From NCBI GenBank assembly GCA_000442125.1, contig KE546979.1:372001-436000 (forward strand): a DNA stretch of 64,000 bases, given 5' to 3'. The translations under genes were made by a program, and so were the position numbers. This document shows, piece by piece, positions 44,553 to 55,560 of the stretch. The DNA is from Opeltia flavorubescens. Taxonomy: Eukaryota > Ascomycota > Lecanoromycetes > Teloschistales > Teloschistaceae. Position 1 is the stretch's first letter, and the number at the start of each line of letters is the position of its first letter. A model generated the notes under the pieces. The model saw nothing but the letters and a program-made list of their open reading frames with translations, was not told the DNA's origin and made no database searches.

Positions 44553-45137
44553 ATGGAAGACCAACCCCGCCTCTCAGGATCCTCCCACCAATCCCGCGCC
44601 CCCATCCCCAGCCTCAACGAATCCCTCCCCCAATCCCTAAACCCCTCCATCGACCCCTCCTTCATAGACACAACCTCCCCTGAAGAAACCCGCACCTCCT
44701 TCCGCACAACCCAATTATCCTCCGTCCTCCCCGTCATCCAAGCCCGCTACCCATCCATCGAGTCCCTCTACCTCACGAAAATCTTCCGGGGCACAATCGG
44801 CCCTATTGGTCTGATATGGCTCGACATAGGCCGACAGGACGTTTCCCCTTTGGATTTCTCCGACCTACCGCACTTATTATACTGCTTTGAGATATATTGT
44901 CAGATTATATGTATGATGGCGAGTCCTCAAGGGGTGGAAGCGGAGCTGGAATTGCAGCATGCGCTGGCGGAGTATCGCATAAGACTGCTGAAGATCAGTC
45001 ATTGGGCGACGTTTCAGAGTTTGAAGGAGTGGCATGAGGAGGTTTTGAAGGGAAGATTTTGTATGGGGCAGGATGATCCGGATGGGTGGAGGGAGGAGAG
45101 GGCGGATTTGCAGGGGGTGTTGAGAAGGAGGATGTGA
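44553..45137 (+). CDS. array member A8, longer intronless relative
   Basis: Single open exon, 194 aa from ATG 44553; the frame is open upstream without a better start. The first 70 residues are Pro/Ser-rich and probably disordered. A folded-looking core follows (LLYCFEIYCQIICMMAS), then ALAEYRIRLLKISHW and EWHEEVLKGRF, which resemble YNALQEYRILLG and HWTEELGKV of A10. It lacks the intron and is C-biased in its first half, unlike its neighbours, so membership is tentative. The terminal 40 residues are Glu/Arg/Asp-rich. Confidence 0.5.
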   Translation: MEDQPRLSGSSHQSRAPIPSLNESLPQSLNPSIDPSFIDTTSPEETRTSFRTTQLSSVLPVIQARYPSIESLYLTKIFRGTIGPIGLIWLDIGRQDVSPLDFSDLPHLLYCFEIYCQIICMMASPQGVEAELELQHALAEYRIRLLKISHWATFQSLKEWHEEVLKGRFCMGQDDPDGWREERADLQGVLRRRM

Positions 45138-45774
45138 ATTGTAGGGTAGGGATGGTTGGGTGGATATAACAGGTGGAGTTGGAGGGCAATATCAATGTTT
45201 TTTTTCGTAAACTACCATCGAGAGGTGTAGATATACTCGTCTGTGTAAATGGTTTTATATATAGCAGTTAAAGTTCGTTGTCAATCGATACGGATGCAGA
45301 TGAAGCTGTGGTATCGACTTGAAGAAGTCGACGAAGCAGTTGTATACTACAGACAAATACAGCTATGCGGACCAGTAATTCAGATGACCGTGCAACTCAT
45401 GATAGCAGCCGACGTTAACGAAAATGATGTATAATACACCTATCACGCCAGGAACAACTTCTCGACACCTCGAATTCGTACACAGCCAATGCAGGACAAG
45501 GAAGTGATACAAGTCAGACCGCAAAGCGACCCAATCGAAGATCACAGCCATTTCAATCGAAATGATTTATCATATGAAATCGACTAACACATCCATTGCA
45601 ATCAATATAATTGATAATTGATTCAAGCCATATAATGCTAATTGTAATGAATGTTCGTCTGTCATCTGCTCATGACATATGTCCCTAAGCAATCCAGCCA
45701 GATATCACCAAATTGAAGACCATCTCATTCACTATAGAAAATGATCCATATAGCTTCCCAAATGCTCGACCTCC
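45138..45774. other. spacer between A8 and the thaumatin-like gene
   Basis: 637 bp holding two convergent 3' flanks. AT-leaning around 45590-45660. No gene seen. Confidence 0.4.
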
Positions 45775-46744
45775 TCAACAAAGACCGTCCGGGATCTGTG
45801 TTTCATTGTCATAGCCCAGCGAAGCTAGCAGATCGCGTTTGCCATGCTGTTGGCGAGGAGAAGGACAAGGTACCTGGTCACGAACATGAAGTCAGCATTC
45901 ACCGAAGCATCGACCGATGAAATCGATGAACAGTGACCAAGAACTCACCCCGACACAACAAGAGATATCTCCCGCATCACACTTCCCAAACCCATTGGCC
46001 GTGTGGTCATTTGGATAGGTGTATGCCGCCCCTTGACAAGGTTGGAAGAAGTCGTCCGCTGGTCCATTGATGACATTCTTTTGGGGATTGTAGCAGATGA
46101 CGCGATCACCGGGGCCCTGGTTCTTGCAGACGCGACCGGTGCGAAAGAGGGGGATGTTGCAGCCTGTGACAGCAACTCCGGAGCAGGAACAGGTGATGGG
46201 GATGCCGTAACCGTCAACATAGGATACGTCGACACCAGGACGATAATTACCCTCGGGGGAAAAGGAGACTTCGATCTTGGAATTGGCAGGGTCGTAGGTT
46301 TTGCCTATAAAGATGGCACCTACCTCAAGAGTCAGCGAGATCAATGAGAACATAGGTTGAGAAGGGCAAGGATCGAGTCTCACCGGCAAAATTGCGCGGA
46401 AGTGCGAGGTTAGTGCTCTGCGCACGTCGGAAAGTGCCTGCACCAGGATTGCCAATTATGGTGGGGGAGCCTTGATTCGAGTTGTATGAGATTGGAAGAT
46501 CAAAGCCAAAGCTGTTGGTAATTCTGACTGTCAATTGGTCGGCATCCAACTCATTGGCTCTCTGAGCTTGATCAGGAGCTCCAGTGGGCTCAGGCATGTC
46601 AAGTGCACCTCCCATAGCAGTGCCATAGGTGTAGGATGTATAGGATGGAGCGGGCATTGGAGAACCACGGCGAATGAGAGGGCGGATAGCCAAGGCAGGA
46701 GTAAGGCTCAGAGCCATTGCGGCAAAGCGAGGAAAGAGAACCAT
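45775..46744 (-). CDS. Secreted thaumatin-like protein
   Basis: Exons 46744-46384, 46319-45949 and 45873-45775, 276 aa, phases consistent. A signal peptide (FAAMALSLTPALA) precedes a Pro/Ser/Thr linker and the thaumatin-like domain. Family landmarks are VRITNSFGFDLPISYN, DVSYVDGYGIPITCSCSGV, VTGCNIPLF, FFQPCQGAAYTYPND and DISCCVG, with many cysteines available for disulfides. Fungal members can act on beta-glucan or be surface proteins. The exon-3 extension (VPCPSPRQQHGKR) rests on a GTGAGT/GACCAG intron; without it the frame ends at 45892. A separate gene lodged inside the small-gene array. Confidence 0.85.
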
Positions 46745-47723
46745 TGCAATGAGTAGTCTCTCAACGGTTTAGTAGGTTTGATCTGTTAGAGGCAAAGCAA
46801 TCATGCAAGACTGATGCAGATATAGAGGGAGGACGGCACTGATCAAAGGATAGAATTGGAAGCTCTGGCGTGAAATGAGATGATGTGAAGGCAAATGAAG
46901 GACTGTGATGACAGTGTAAGATCGTCAATTGGATCAGTAGCTTGAGCTAATCTTATGGGTTTCAATGAATGAAATCAAGCAAGAAGCAGGTCTTTATCTG
47001 CTATCGGAGCTGAGTTTGAGAAGGGAGATTGCAAGGAGGGAGCAGAGCATTGGTGTTGAGAAAGATGGGCATGATCACGGTTTTCAATGGCTTGGCAGAA
47101 TAGTCCGAGGTTTTCATTCAGTCTCAATGCTTCCCCACCGCCATTTCAATTAAGGAACACAAGATACTCCAGCCCACTCGATCATGTTAAAGAGATTAGA
47201 TGCTGACAGCAGATTGTAAAGCTAGGACAACCTTTGCTTGCTACACGCGAAGGAAGAAATTCACAGGCTTACCCATAGACCAAGCTGGAAACGCATGTCT
47301 TCTTCTCTCTCCTTGATCTGGCGTTCGCTAGATCAAGCCATATCAATGGACAAGGTTACTCCACAGTAGCCATGTAGCCAGTGATTAGTATACTTACCAT
47401 GGTCTTTATGATGCAACTTAGTCAGGAAGGTGGAATCTCGTTACTTAATGTCCAATGCTTGACGAGCTCTACTTGTCTTACTCTGGAGACAGATCACTTT
47501 CCATGCATAACGAATATCGTAGCTTACCACTTGTAGGAAAAAAAATTGGGAGACACTTGATTAATTTCAAATAGACGATCAGTTGCCGCGCGGCAGCTGG
47601 CGGTAGCTTTTGCCATTCATCCAAACGTCATGAGGGGGAAAGGCCTCTAGAATCTGGACTTGTAGTGCCAGTCTCCTTCGCGATGGCGTCAGACAGTTTC
47701 ACATCAGAAGTTAGCGAACATAA
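46745..47723. promoter_or_regulatory. divergent promoter region, thaumatin-like / dehydrogenase
   Basis: 979 bp between divergent genes. Short frames near 46965-47153 show no domain. It carries both promoters. Confidence 0.4.
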
Positions 47724-48905
47724 ATGTCTCCCAGTACAATTCATGACGTGCGACGACTGTATAGGATCGCCTCGATCCCCGCAGACGGCATCGGGTCTGA
47801 AGTCATCAGCGCTGGAATCCAAGTCCTGAACAAGCTTGCGTCTGTCTTGGGGCAGTTTGAATTTCACTTCGAGCATTTTGATTGGAGCAGTGAGACCTAT
47901 AAGAATACTGGCCAATACATACCCAAGGGAGGATTGGAATCGTTGAAGGAATACAACGCCATCCTTTTCGGCGCTGTGGGGGACCTAGGTTCGTGTCTCC
48001 AATCCAAATCAACTTCATTCGAGCTTCGATGCTGACATGAAATAGAGGTCCCTGATCATGTATCACTCTGGGGCCTCCGACTAGCGATATGCCAGCCCTT
48101 CCAACAGTATGCGAATCTCCGGCCAACTCGTGTCCTTCGCGGTACCTCGTCCCCGCTTCGCAATTGTCCTCCTGGAAGCCTAGGCTGGCTCATCGTCCGT
48201 GAGAATACCGAGGGAGAATATGCCGGTCAAGGAGGCCGAACACACGTTGGCAAACCATGGGAGGTTGCAACAGAGGTGGCCATCTTCAGCCGACACGGTG
48301 TGGAGCGTTTGATGAGGTTCGCTTTCGATTGTGCAAGGAGGAGGACCAGAAAGAAGATCACGGTCGTCACAAAGAGTAACGCTCAAAGGAATGGTTTGGT
48401 TCTGTGGGACGAAGTAGCGGCTGCTGTAGCGAAGGATTTTCCCGATGTCGAGATGGACAAGATGCTTGTAGATGCCATGACCGTGCGCATGGTCTTGCAA
48501 CCCGAGACCCTCGACACTATTGTTGCGACCAATCTTCACGCGGACATTTTGAGCGACTTGGCTGCTGCGCTTGCTGGCAGTATTGGCATCGCTCCGACGA
48601 GTAATTTGGATCCAAGTCGGGAGCATCCTAGCATGTTCGAGCCGATCCATGGCAGTGCTTGGGATATTGCTGGAAAGGGCATTGCAAACCCAGTCGCAAC
48701 CTTCTGGACTGCTGCGGAAATGGTGAGGTGGCTTGGACATCAGGAAGCTGCAGATAGCTTGATGGAGTGCGTGGAAAATGTCTGCGAAAGTGGGATCAAA
48801 ACAAAAGATCTGGGAGGTTCGGCAAGAACGAGCGAGGTTACGGAGGCTGTCTGCAATGAGATCGAAACAGTCCTTGGGCCTAGAGGCAAGAGCATCATTC
48901 ACTAG
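47724..48905 (+). CDS. D-malate/tartrate-type (isopropylmalate dehydrogenase family) NAD dehydrogenase
   Basis: Beta-decarboxylating dehydrogenase family, nearest to D-malate/tartrate dehydrogenases (DmlA/TtuC) by eye. Exons 47724-47988 and 48046-48905 (57-nt intron, phase 1), 374 aa. Landmarks: IASIPADGIGSEVI at the N-terminus, AILFGAVGDL, the substrate loop IVREN-TEGEYAGQ, KITVVTKSNAQRNG containing the catalytic lysine, the metal-binding DAMTVRM and LHADILSDLAAALAG Asp residues, and MFEPIHGSAWDIAGKG with the NAD-binding GSAxDIAG. No mitochondrial presequence. Leucine-biosynthesis LeuB is less likely, given the N-terminus and TEGEYA form. Confidence 0.85.
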
Positions 48906-49362
48906 GCAGCGACCTCAGCTGAATGCTAGACTATTCAGTATCATTTGTTCTAGGTGGTGAATCCTTCTACTTGTGTGCACTCTGATCTTTTTTCTGCCTC
49001 CATATCGATCTCGCTTGCGTTCTGTTCCTATCCTTTGTTGGCTGCGCATGTAATCGAAGTGCCAAGAAGCTGCTTCTCTAGTGATATGCTACGCCTATTT
49101 AACTTTTATATGGCGACCGTACTCACTGTCATTATCAACTCCTCCATTTGGTTGGAATGGTGGGTCGTGCACCTGCCTTGTCCTTCTACAATGAGACAAG
49201 AGCCTCCCAAATCCCTTGTAGTCAACTCTTATGACGGGTGTTCATTGGTTTCTCTGTCTAATGATATGTACAAGGAACTCATGCTGCATCATTGTGATCT
49301 AGTTCGTCATGAATTTTAGCCATCGCTTTCCTTCACCCTTGTGAAAAGCTCCGAGAAATTCT
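48906..49362. other. spacer between dehydrogenase and A9
   Basis: 457 bp with two convergent 3' flanks. A 121-codon plus frame here has a hydrophobic stretch but overlaps the dehydrogenase end and is not called. Confidence 0.4.
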
Positions 49363-49763
49363 TCAATGCCCAATGTCAAAGGTTGCATCAAAGATATCCC
49401 ACAACTCTAGCTTCAAGTCCGAGAGCTTATGAAATAAAACTGATAGAGCCTGCTCCCAATGCCTGTCTTCTGCGCAGTTGCTTTCGTCCCATTTGATAAT
49501 TTGGTCACGGATTCCAGCACGGAGTAATCCGATGTCATCTATTTTAGATGAGATACTGTTGGATATCGACATCAGATCGTCAAAGTCTATCGGCAGGAAC
49601 GGAAGATTGATTGCGTTACGGTCAGGGAAGCTAAAGGTGAAATTCGAAGTTGTATAAGTCTATTATCTTGTTAATAGGTCATTTACTCCTATTGAAGGTG
49701 ACTTGGTCAAGGACGTGCCACTGTACTATTCTCCCTCGAGACTACGACGGATGTCTCGCACAT
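49363..49763 (-). CDS. array member A9, small helical protein
   Basis: Exon 2 is 49659-49363 (ATAATAG acceptor) and opens TYTTSNFTFSFPDRN, one of the clearest matches to the A6/A7 exon-2 motif. The helix is RHWEQALSVLFHKLSDLKLE with an acidic, aromatic tail. Exon 1 starts at ATG 49763; two phase-0 donors are possible, GTGGCA (exon 14 codons, 62-nt intron) or GTAGTC (6 codons), so product length is 104-112 aa. First of the minus-strand members. Confidence 0.65.
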
Positions 49764-50604
49764 GGCTGTTGCTGATCGGTTTGGTAGTGTGTCGATTTGG
49801 CAAATCTGGCTTTGCAACGAAGAGGAGGTCTGATCTGAATGGTGCGGGGAAAAGCTGGGATTAAATTCTTCAGTAAGGCGTTCACTTGTGAAGTGAAATG
49901 AAAAAATTTACAACCCTCTGTTTGGACACTCATTGACCAGTACCCGTTACGTCATGTCAAGACCATGGGCTCACAAGTAGCGTGTTCACAACTATGATGT
50001 AGTCTCTCCAACACGATCTTCCACCCGTTTAGCAAAACCAGTTAAAAGCCTTTTTGAATGTACAGAGGGCGGAAGTCATTCGGAAGCCAAGGAGCCTAAA
50101 GCGATATTCAAAATGCTAGCTTCATGACGATCGGACAAAAGACCTGGCCAAGACGATGACATTTTTCGAGCCTAGTGCTTTTCGTATGCATCACTACCAA
50201 TTTCATGATTACAGTCTTTGTAATTTCGAACCGAAGACATTAACATCCCTGCATGTCATGACATTGAAAAGATCGAGAAGCTGCACTACGAACCAGGGAT
50301 ATGAGGAGAGAACAGTATCCTCAAACGCATAGCTTTACCAGAAGTCGATCGCTCTGGATATGGGACGGCCTTTTCAAATAGACAAATATTAAGGGAGGAG
50401 GAGAATCCAACATTCATCTAGGATGACAGCATCTTTGGAATGGAGAAGGCTTTCAGACAAATACATTGTCTCTGGCTTTGAAGTGTGAAAAGCAGCCCAA
50501 TCCCAACACACCAAACCCAAAATTATGTTTGACTTTTCAAGTCTCTCTTTGAATGCTAACCTCGCTGACCCTCTAAAGTAGAAGCCATAGACACCACAAT
50601 CTCG
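49764..50604. other. spacer A9-A10
   Basis: 841 bp, including the A9 promoter. No gene seen on either strand. Confidence 0.4.
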
Positions 50605-51034
50605 TCAGAAGTCGTCCCTAGCTTTCTTAACCCTCTTCAACATATCCTCCACCTTGATCATGACCTTCCCGAGCTCCTCCGTCCAGTGTTTCATTGCTGC
50701 ATGATCGTTAGGGCTCCCTTGCATGACCGCCGACCGAAGTTTAGAATCCCTAGCTCGGATCCCTAGAAGGATACGATATTCTTGGAGGGCATTGTATCGT
50801 TCATGATGAAACTTGTCGAGACGGTTATGAGTTATCTCGCCCCACATTTTTAATCGGTACAGAGCCTCCCATCGATCGAATGGATAAGGAGGGTGAGTGA
50901 GTTGATATCCGTGATAGAGACCTTGCCGGTCGTAAATCTATCTTAACATCAGCTGAAGTGGTAGTCTTTGAGACTGTGAGTGTTACCATGTTTCCGTTAC
51001 AGTCGTAGTAAATTGAGGAGGTATTGGAAGCCAT
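50605..51034 (-). CDS. array member A10, small coiled-coil protein
   Basis: Exons 51034-50987 (16 codons) and 50937-50605 with a 49-nt phase-0 intron (GTAACA donor, AGATAG acceptor, AGCTGATG branch-like); 126 aa. Exon 1 is MASNTSSIYYDCNGNM; exon 2 opens IYDRQGLYHGYQL, continues with FHHERYNALQEYRILLG and ends in the helix KHWTEELGKVMIKVEDMLKR with tail KKARDDF. No targeting signal. A strong representative of the family pattern. Confidence 0.78.
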
Positions 51035-51908
51035 GATAGTTACTGGATCTTTGTTTCCGAATGGTTTATTGCAGGTATGTGAACGATATCTTAGATACGT
51101 GAAAAGACGGAGGTGTGAATCTTTCAAAGTAGTTAATGACATCGTCAGTAACAAATACAAGGAAACCCATTTCCGCTAATCGATACTGTTGAGAACTATA
51201 ATGCTGTCAACAGTTTCTTGTTTAAATGTCTTATGCACAACAGAATGTTTGGACACAAACCATAGGACTGGCCATGAGAATAAAGTATTGTTATTATCTA
51301 ATGTTCAATGTATACATGCCCATCTCAATCCGACTCAGCTGGCCTAGACGGACTCACGATTTTTTAGAGGCACGTGCAAGCTTAATGACATTAGGGAAAT
51401 GGACATCGATTCAACGATTACCCGGACTTTCATTCGGCGGTCTTACAAGTACAATGTCATATTCGGCACATATTTTAATTTGAGCTGCACCTACTCGGAA
51501 AACTTTTCGAAGCTACAAGGGCCAGTGTTGGTCCTCGAGTAAGAGAAGATGTCGTTTGGCGTCAATACAATCGACTAATTTGAGAGGAACGAAAAATCCA
51601 GGTCATGATAGAAACGGTAGCCAAAGCCCTTTTTCATTATGGAGTGGTTCTCAAAATGTATCAATCCCCCAGTTTCTACCATTTGAAAGCAGTGAACGTT
51701 TTGGACGCAAGACAACCACCAGTCTCTTGTCGATTGCTATTCTCCTAATTCTTACCATCAGGGCCACATCATTAATTTCCAATTCTTAGGCAATTCTTCC
51801 AATGTAAAGATCCTCAGGGTTTATGATACAAAGACGGCTTCCTTTGATAGAAATAGCACCTTGGCTGCCACAGTAACGACCATCTAGTCGTACCATTGAT
51901 CGCATCGT
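51035..51908. other. spacer A10-A11
   Basis: 874 bp. Plus-strand frames at 51226-51483 and 51556-51789 lack the family motif and splice plan; they may be relics. The A10 promoter lies at the left. Confidence 0.4.
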
Positions 51909-52498
51909 TTATTGGATAATCTTGTCCAAGAGATCACTCATCTCCATCTGAAGACGACCAATCTTCTCTTTCAAATCCTCCATTGCCTCGCGCCAGATCA
52001 TTTCCGGCGGACTGATGCCAAAAGCCGCGAGATCGCATTGATTGCTGATGATTGCCCAAAGTTCCGAAACATTCTCGTAACATTTCCTCGCTCTCTTGAT
52101 TTTCGCTTGGTTGGACAGCATACGACACCTTTCCTCCGCGGCTGAATAGGATGGATTATAGGGATCCTTCGAACTCAATTCGTAGAAGGTGAAAACAAAA
52201 TTTGGTGAGCGCATCATCTAGAGCGCGTGTCAGTGAGCATCACGACGCAACGAAGTCTGTTAAGGGAACTCACCGTTCGACCTTTGCCCTTCTTACAGAT
52301 GTGCTTGACTTCGATGGGGTTGGACGCTTTCTGTGATTTTCGTCGGGTTTGTAGCGAGAAGAAGTCATCGTCCAGCTTTTGTTTTCTATCCCAGTGGAGT
52401 GATTCGCGCAATAAGGTGAGATCATAAGCTTCGTCAGGACCCATTTTAGTATCTTGAAACGTCCAAACTTTAGAAGTTGTCAAGTTGAAAGATTCCAT
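51909..52498 (-). CDS. array member A11 with an enlarged first exon
   Basis: Exons 52498-52274 (75 codons) and 52217-51909 with a 56-nt phase-0 intron (GTGAGT donor, CTCTAG acceptor); 177 aa. Exon 1 is much longer than in the other members and basic at its end (HICKKGKGRT). Exon 2 opens MMRSPNFVFTFYELSS, the aromatic motif, then a Cys-containing middle and the helix MIWREAMEDLKEKIGRLQME. The intron sits at the same place relative to the motif as in the short-exon members. Confidence 0.75.
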
Positions 52499-52810
52499 TG
52501 CTGTACTTGACTATGACGCATGAGATCTATTAATTAGGTGGATAGGCAAGGCAGATGACTTCGACAGTTTCTGCAAAATCCACGGTAACTTCATTCATCC
52601 ATGAACGCTATTGGAAGAATGCTGGAATTTGGTATCTTATTCATTGTCTCAATCTGCTATGGCATGAAGCTGTTAAGGTTCCAGGACAGTAGTAAGCCGG
52701 CTAAACATGATTTCATTGGCAAGAAGTAATCATAAGAAGACACCCATTCAATCGATAGCCAGAAGCCTTGCCAATCATACTTTCGTGCCATCTACTGCCA
52801 CTGCTGTGAT
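52499..52810. other. spacer A11-A12
   Basis: 312 bp with the A11 promoter and A12 3' flank. No gene seen. Confidence 0.4.
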
Positions 52811-53236
52811 TTAAATTTCTCCAGGACAGACGCACCAGCGTGACAGATCTGTAACGGTGGCTCGTTGACGGACCGAGGGTTGATGTTTCAACAGAACCAT
52901 CCTGATCGTTAACTTCGCCACCTCGCGGCGGAAGAAGAGGCTCCAAGGATCATCCCGTCCGCTCGCCCACAGCGCCCGGGACAGTTCAAGGAGAGCTGAG
53001 CGCAGTCTGCTGATGCCATCCAATTCTCTTCTGTACCGGTCGTTGCGTTCTCGCTCATCATTCAGAAAGTTATTGCTGATGTCTTGACGGATGGGTCCTG
53101 CTGGACAATGGACAGGAGTTGAGGGATTGCTGAAGAGCTGTTTGTGCGATCAGTACTGGTCTTACTCCTTGTTGTTGAGCTTGGGGAATACCATGACGTG
53201 GAAGGGCTTCGTAGGGTCTTGTTGTATGCTAGCCAT
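52811..53236 (-). CDS. array member A12, small helical protein
   Basis: Exons 53236-53192 (15 codons) and 53137-52811 with a 54-nt phase-0 intron (GTATTC donor, AAACAG acceptor); 123 aa. Exon 1 is MASIQQDPTKPFHVM. Exon 2 opens LFSNPSTPVHCPAGP, has DERERNDRYRRELDGISRLR, parallel to DEREDRYAKYHASIQDLL in A15, and a helix SLFFRREVAKLTIRMVLL where Phe replaces the Trp. The C-terminal 25 residues are basic. Confidence 0.7.
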
Positions 53237-53963
53237 GGTAATGGGGTCGGACCAGCTGCTTCGATTGGAGTAGTGGACTTGGTGACAACAAGAGCTAAGG
53301 GTCAAGTATTTATCACATTAAATCGACGGGTAAGGGCTGTCAATGTTCTTGTGGTTGAGTGCGCACGATCTTGGCCTCAAGTAGAAATGTTGAATTATGT
53401 GATGAAGATGGATTTGTCAGCCTTATTGTTGTCTCATTTGGACCGCTTCGTCGAAACAATTGTTGTCCATGAGCGTCTGCTACAGGATTAGGACTGAATC
53501 ACTTCATCATCTCTCAATAGAGGTATCGATACGCGGAATGATGATTTCAGCTTCATTTTGTGCTATTCTAGAGTCTCTCCGGTATCGAGCGCCAGCTTTC
53601 CGTGGCATCTCCGATGACAAGAGCAACCACATGAGTTAACGGACTGGGACTTACGAGTGGCCATTTGGCTCTTCGATAACGGTGGAAATGTTTCTAGAGC
53701 AGAAAGCCTCCTCGGAAATGACTTCTCTTCAAGTGGATTGTGCGAGACGAAGATGATCGAGTTATGCGGGTATCGAAATACTTGCATTGCTATTTTCATC
53801 ATCACTAGAATCAGATACATTTGGCTCATCTCCGGAGTCCCTCTCGAGTGGACCGTTTTCAATATCCCGACATGTATAAGTCAATAGTGTATGCAGGATT
53901 CGTCTCCTTATTTGTTGATCTTGGTAGGTTGCACCGGACCCAGAGGGTATGTGAAGCTGCGCA
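53237..53963. other. spacer A12-A13
   Basis: 727 bp with the A12 promoter near the left. A minus-strand 77-codon frame (53995-53762, acidic, Ser/Asp-rich) overlaps the end of A13 in another frame and is left uncalled. No family motif is seen elsewhere here. Confidence 0.4.
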
Positions 53964-54451
53964 TCACCAGTATCCTCCTCCCCAGCCGAACCCATGTCCT
54001 AGAGTACTGAAATCCAATCCGCACCCACGGGCCGAAAACAATTTATTCAAATATTCCCCATCTCCACCATAAGCTTTGCGTATCTCCTTTTGCATGCTTA
54101 TGTGCTCTTTTAGGCAACTCTCGACTTTGTGAACGAGATCCACCATGTGATGGCCCCATTCAGCTTGAGCTGCATTATTCGCTTCAATTGGGCCACATCG
54201 TGCTCGGAGCTGTAAGTATAGTTTCTTGAGACTCCATTGAGTACTACTGAAGTCGCGCAAAGACACCTGATTATCGTAGTAGTTCTCGGTGCCAGGGCGA
54301 GCATTTCTGTACATAACATAACGGAACATTGCTGAAGATATAATCTTTGAGAAAGATATCGTTAGCAACAATCCGAATGCTCGTTTCATAGTACTGGGAA
54401 GATCTGTACCACTTTGTCTCTACGTTCAATAGCGACAGTCGGGCGTGACAT
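53964..54451 (-). CDS. array member A13, helical protein with Gly-rich tail
   Basis: Exons 54451-54410 (14 codons) and 54344-53964 with a 65-nt phase-0 intron (GTACAG donor, GCTAACG branch site, CTCAAAG acceptor); 140 aa. Exon 1 is MSRPTVAIERRDKV; exon 2 opens IISSAMFRYVMYRNARP and has the helix AEWGHHMVDLVHKVESCLKE. Unlike the others it ends in a Gly/aromatic tail (GHGFGWGGGYW). Read without the intron, the frame would start at an ATG inside the intron and look like a hydrophobic leader (MKRAFGLLLTISF). The branch site argues for splicing. Confidence 0.7.
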
Positions 54452-54969
54452 ATTGAAATTTTAGAACGTTTTTTTTCCGTAGAGTGCTATATCGTTGCCG
54501 GATACAGTATCGTGCCTAGCAAAGCGGAAGGTGAACCTATTACATCAGCAAGGGGGCGATATTATGATGGTCGTACACAATATCTACAGATTAAACCAGA
54601 CAGAATCTCCAAGGATCTGCGCTGTCAAGAAACACGGGCTTCCCAGTATATCAGCTAAATTAAAACCCTCACAAAATGGTGGCTATTTTCAGTCCCTTGC
54701 TAAGTTGATAAGGTAATCTGTAAGTTCGAGCAATCCTTTCCAGCTGAAAACAACACACTGCGATAGGTTACCGAGACTTGACATCCGCGGGTGATGCTCA
54801 TAATTCCATGGTACTCGAGAGCAATATCGCTCACTGCAACCACGTGTCCCATGTGAGTCACAAACATGCATACTTTCTATGCTCTATATTTCCTCCATAT
54901 CGCAGCCATGAAATCGCCACCAAGATATCCCCAGCTTCACATCTGATCTAAAATAACCACGCTTAAGTT
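54452..54969. promoter_or_regulatory. divergent promoter region A13/A14
   Basis: 518 bp between the last of the minus-strand run A9-A13 and plus-strand A14. No gene is supported. Confidence 0.4.
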
Positions 54970-55389
54970 ATGAGCATCCATAATGTCAGCGGCCCAACAT
55001 GGCAAGAAACAACTACAGTCGTGAAAACCAAACGTCCCTCCATGTTCACAGAAGGCCCCGTCACCAAACGACCGCGCCGTATACATGTCGTCTCTTCACC
55101 AACCTTCAGTTACGAAATCCCAATAGTTCCGAGACCACGACGTCGTAACCTCGCCCAGGCTAGACTGATTGCATATGACGAACATTGTAGCAAGTATCGT
55201 GACGACGTAGAAGAAATTCGGGGTATGATCGCGGGACTCCGATGGCGACTGGCTAAGATTGATCTGACTGATCCTAGCAAGACTCTGTGGGTGCATGGAT
55301 TGAGGAATTTGATAAGAAGGGCACTCGGGTGGCTGAAGGAGCTCAGAGATTTGAAGAAGCCTATTCAAGATGCTCTGACGAATTGGTAG
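54970..55389 (+). CDS. array member A14, small basic helical protein
   Basis: Open single exon, 139 aa. N-terminal MSIHNVSGPTWQETTT resembles the exon-1 leaders; then a basic segment (VTKRPRRIHVV) and SSPTFSYEIPIVPRPRRR, the aromatic motif. The helical part runs YRDDVEEIRGMIAGLRWRL and TLWVHGLRNLIRRALGWLKE. No convincing phase-0 intron was found at the expected place, so the gene may have lost it or may be misread there. More basic than the other members. Confidence 0.68.
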   Translation: MSIHNVSGPTWQETTTVVKTKRPSMFTEGPVTKRPRRIHVVSSPTFSYEIPIVPRPRRRNLAQARLIAYDEHCSKYRDDVEEIRGMIAGLRWRLAKIDLTDPSKTLWVHGLRNLIRRALGWLKELRDLKKPIQDALTNW

Positions 55390-55560
55390 TCATGGAGATT
55401 GTGAAGAGGCTTCGGGTGGAGAAGACATTGCATGTGACAGGGTTGGCTTGAAACATCATCATTTTAACCGGTCATCTACACAAAGACGCCATTTCAAATA
55501 CTTCGAGCAGATCAATACGAAGTCTTTCCAGATCACCGATACACATTCATTGTCCTCAAC

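Noticed and set aside
48180-48902. 240-codon minus-strand frame
   Set aside because: Lies wholly antisense to exon 2 of the dehydrogenase, whose family motifs are clear.
53762-53995. Acidic 77-codon minus frame overlapping the end of A13
   Set aside because: Overlaps A13 in another frame, no family motif, composition of low complexity.
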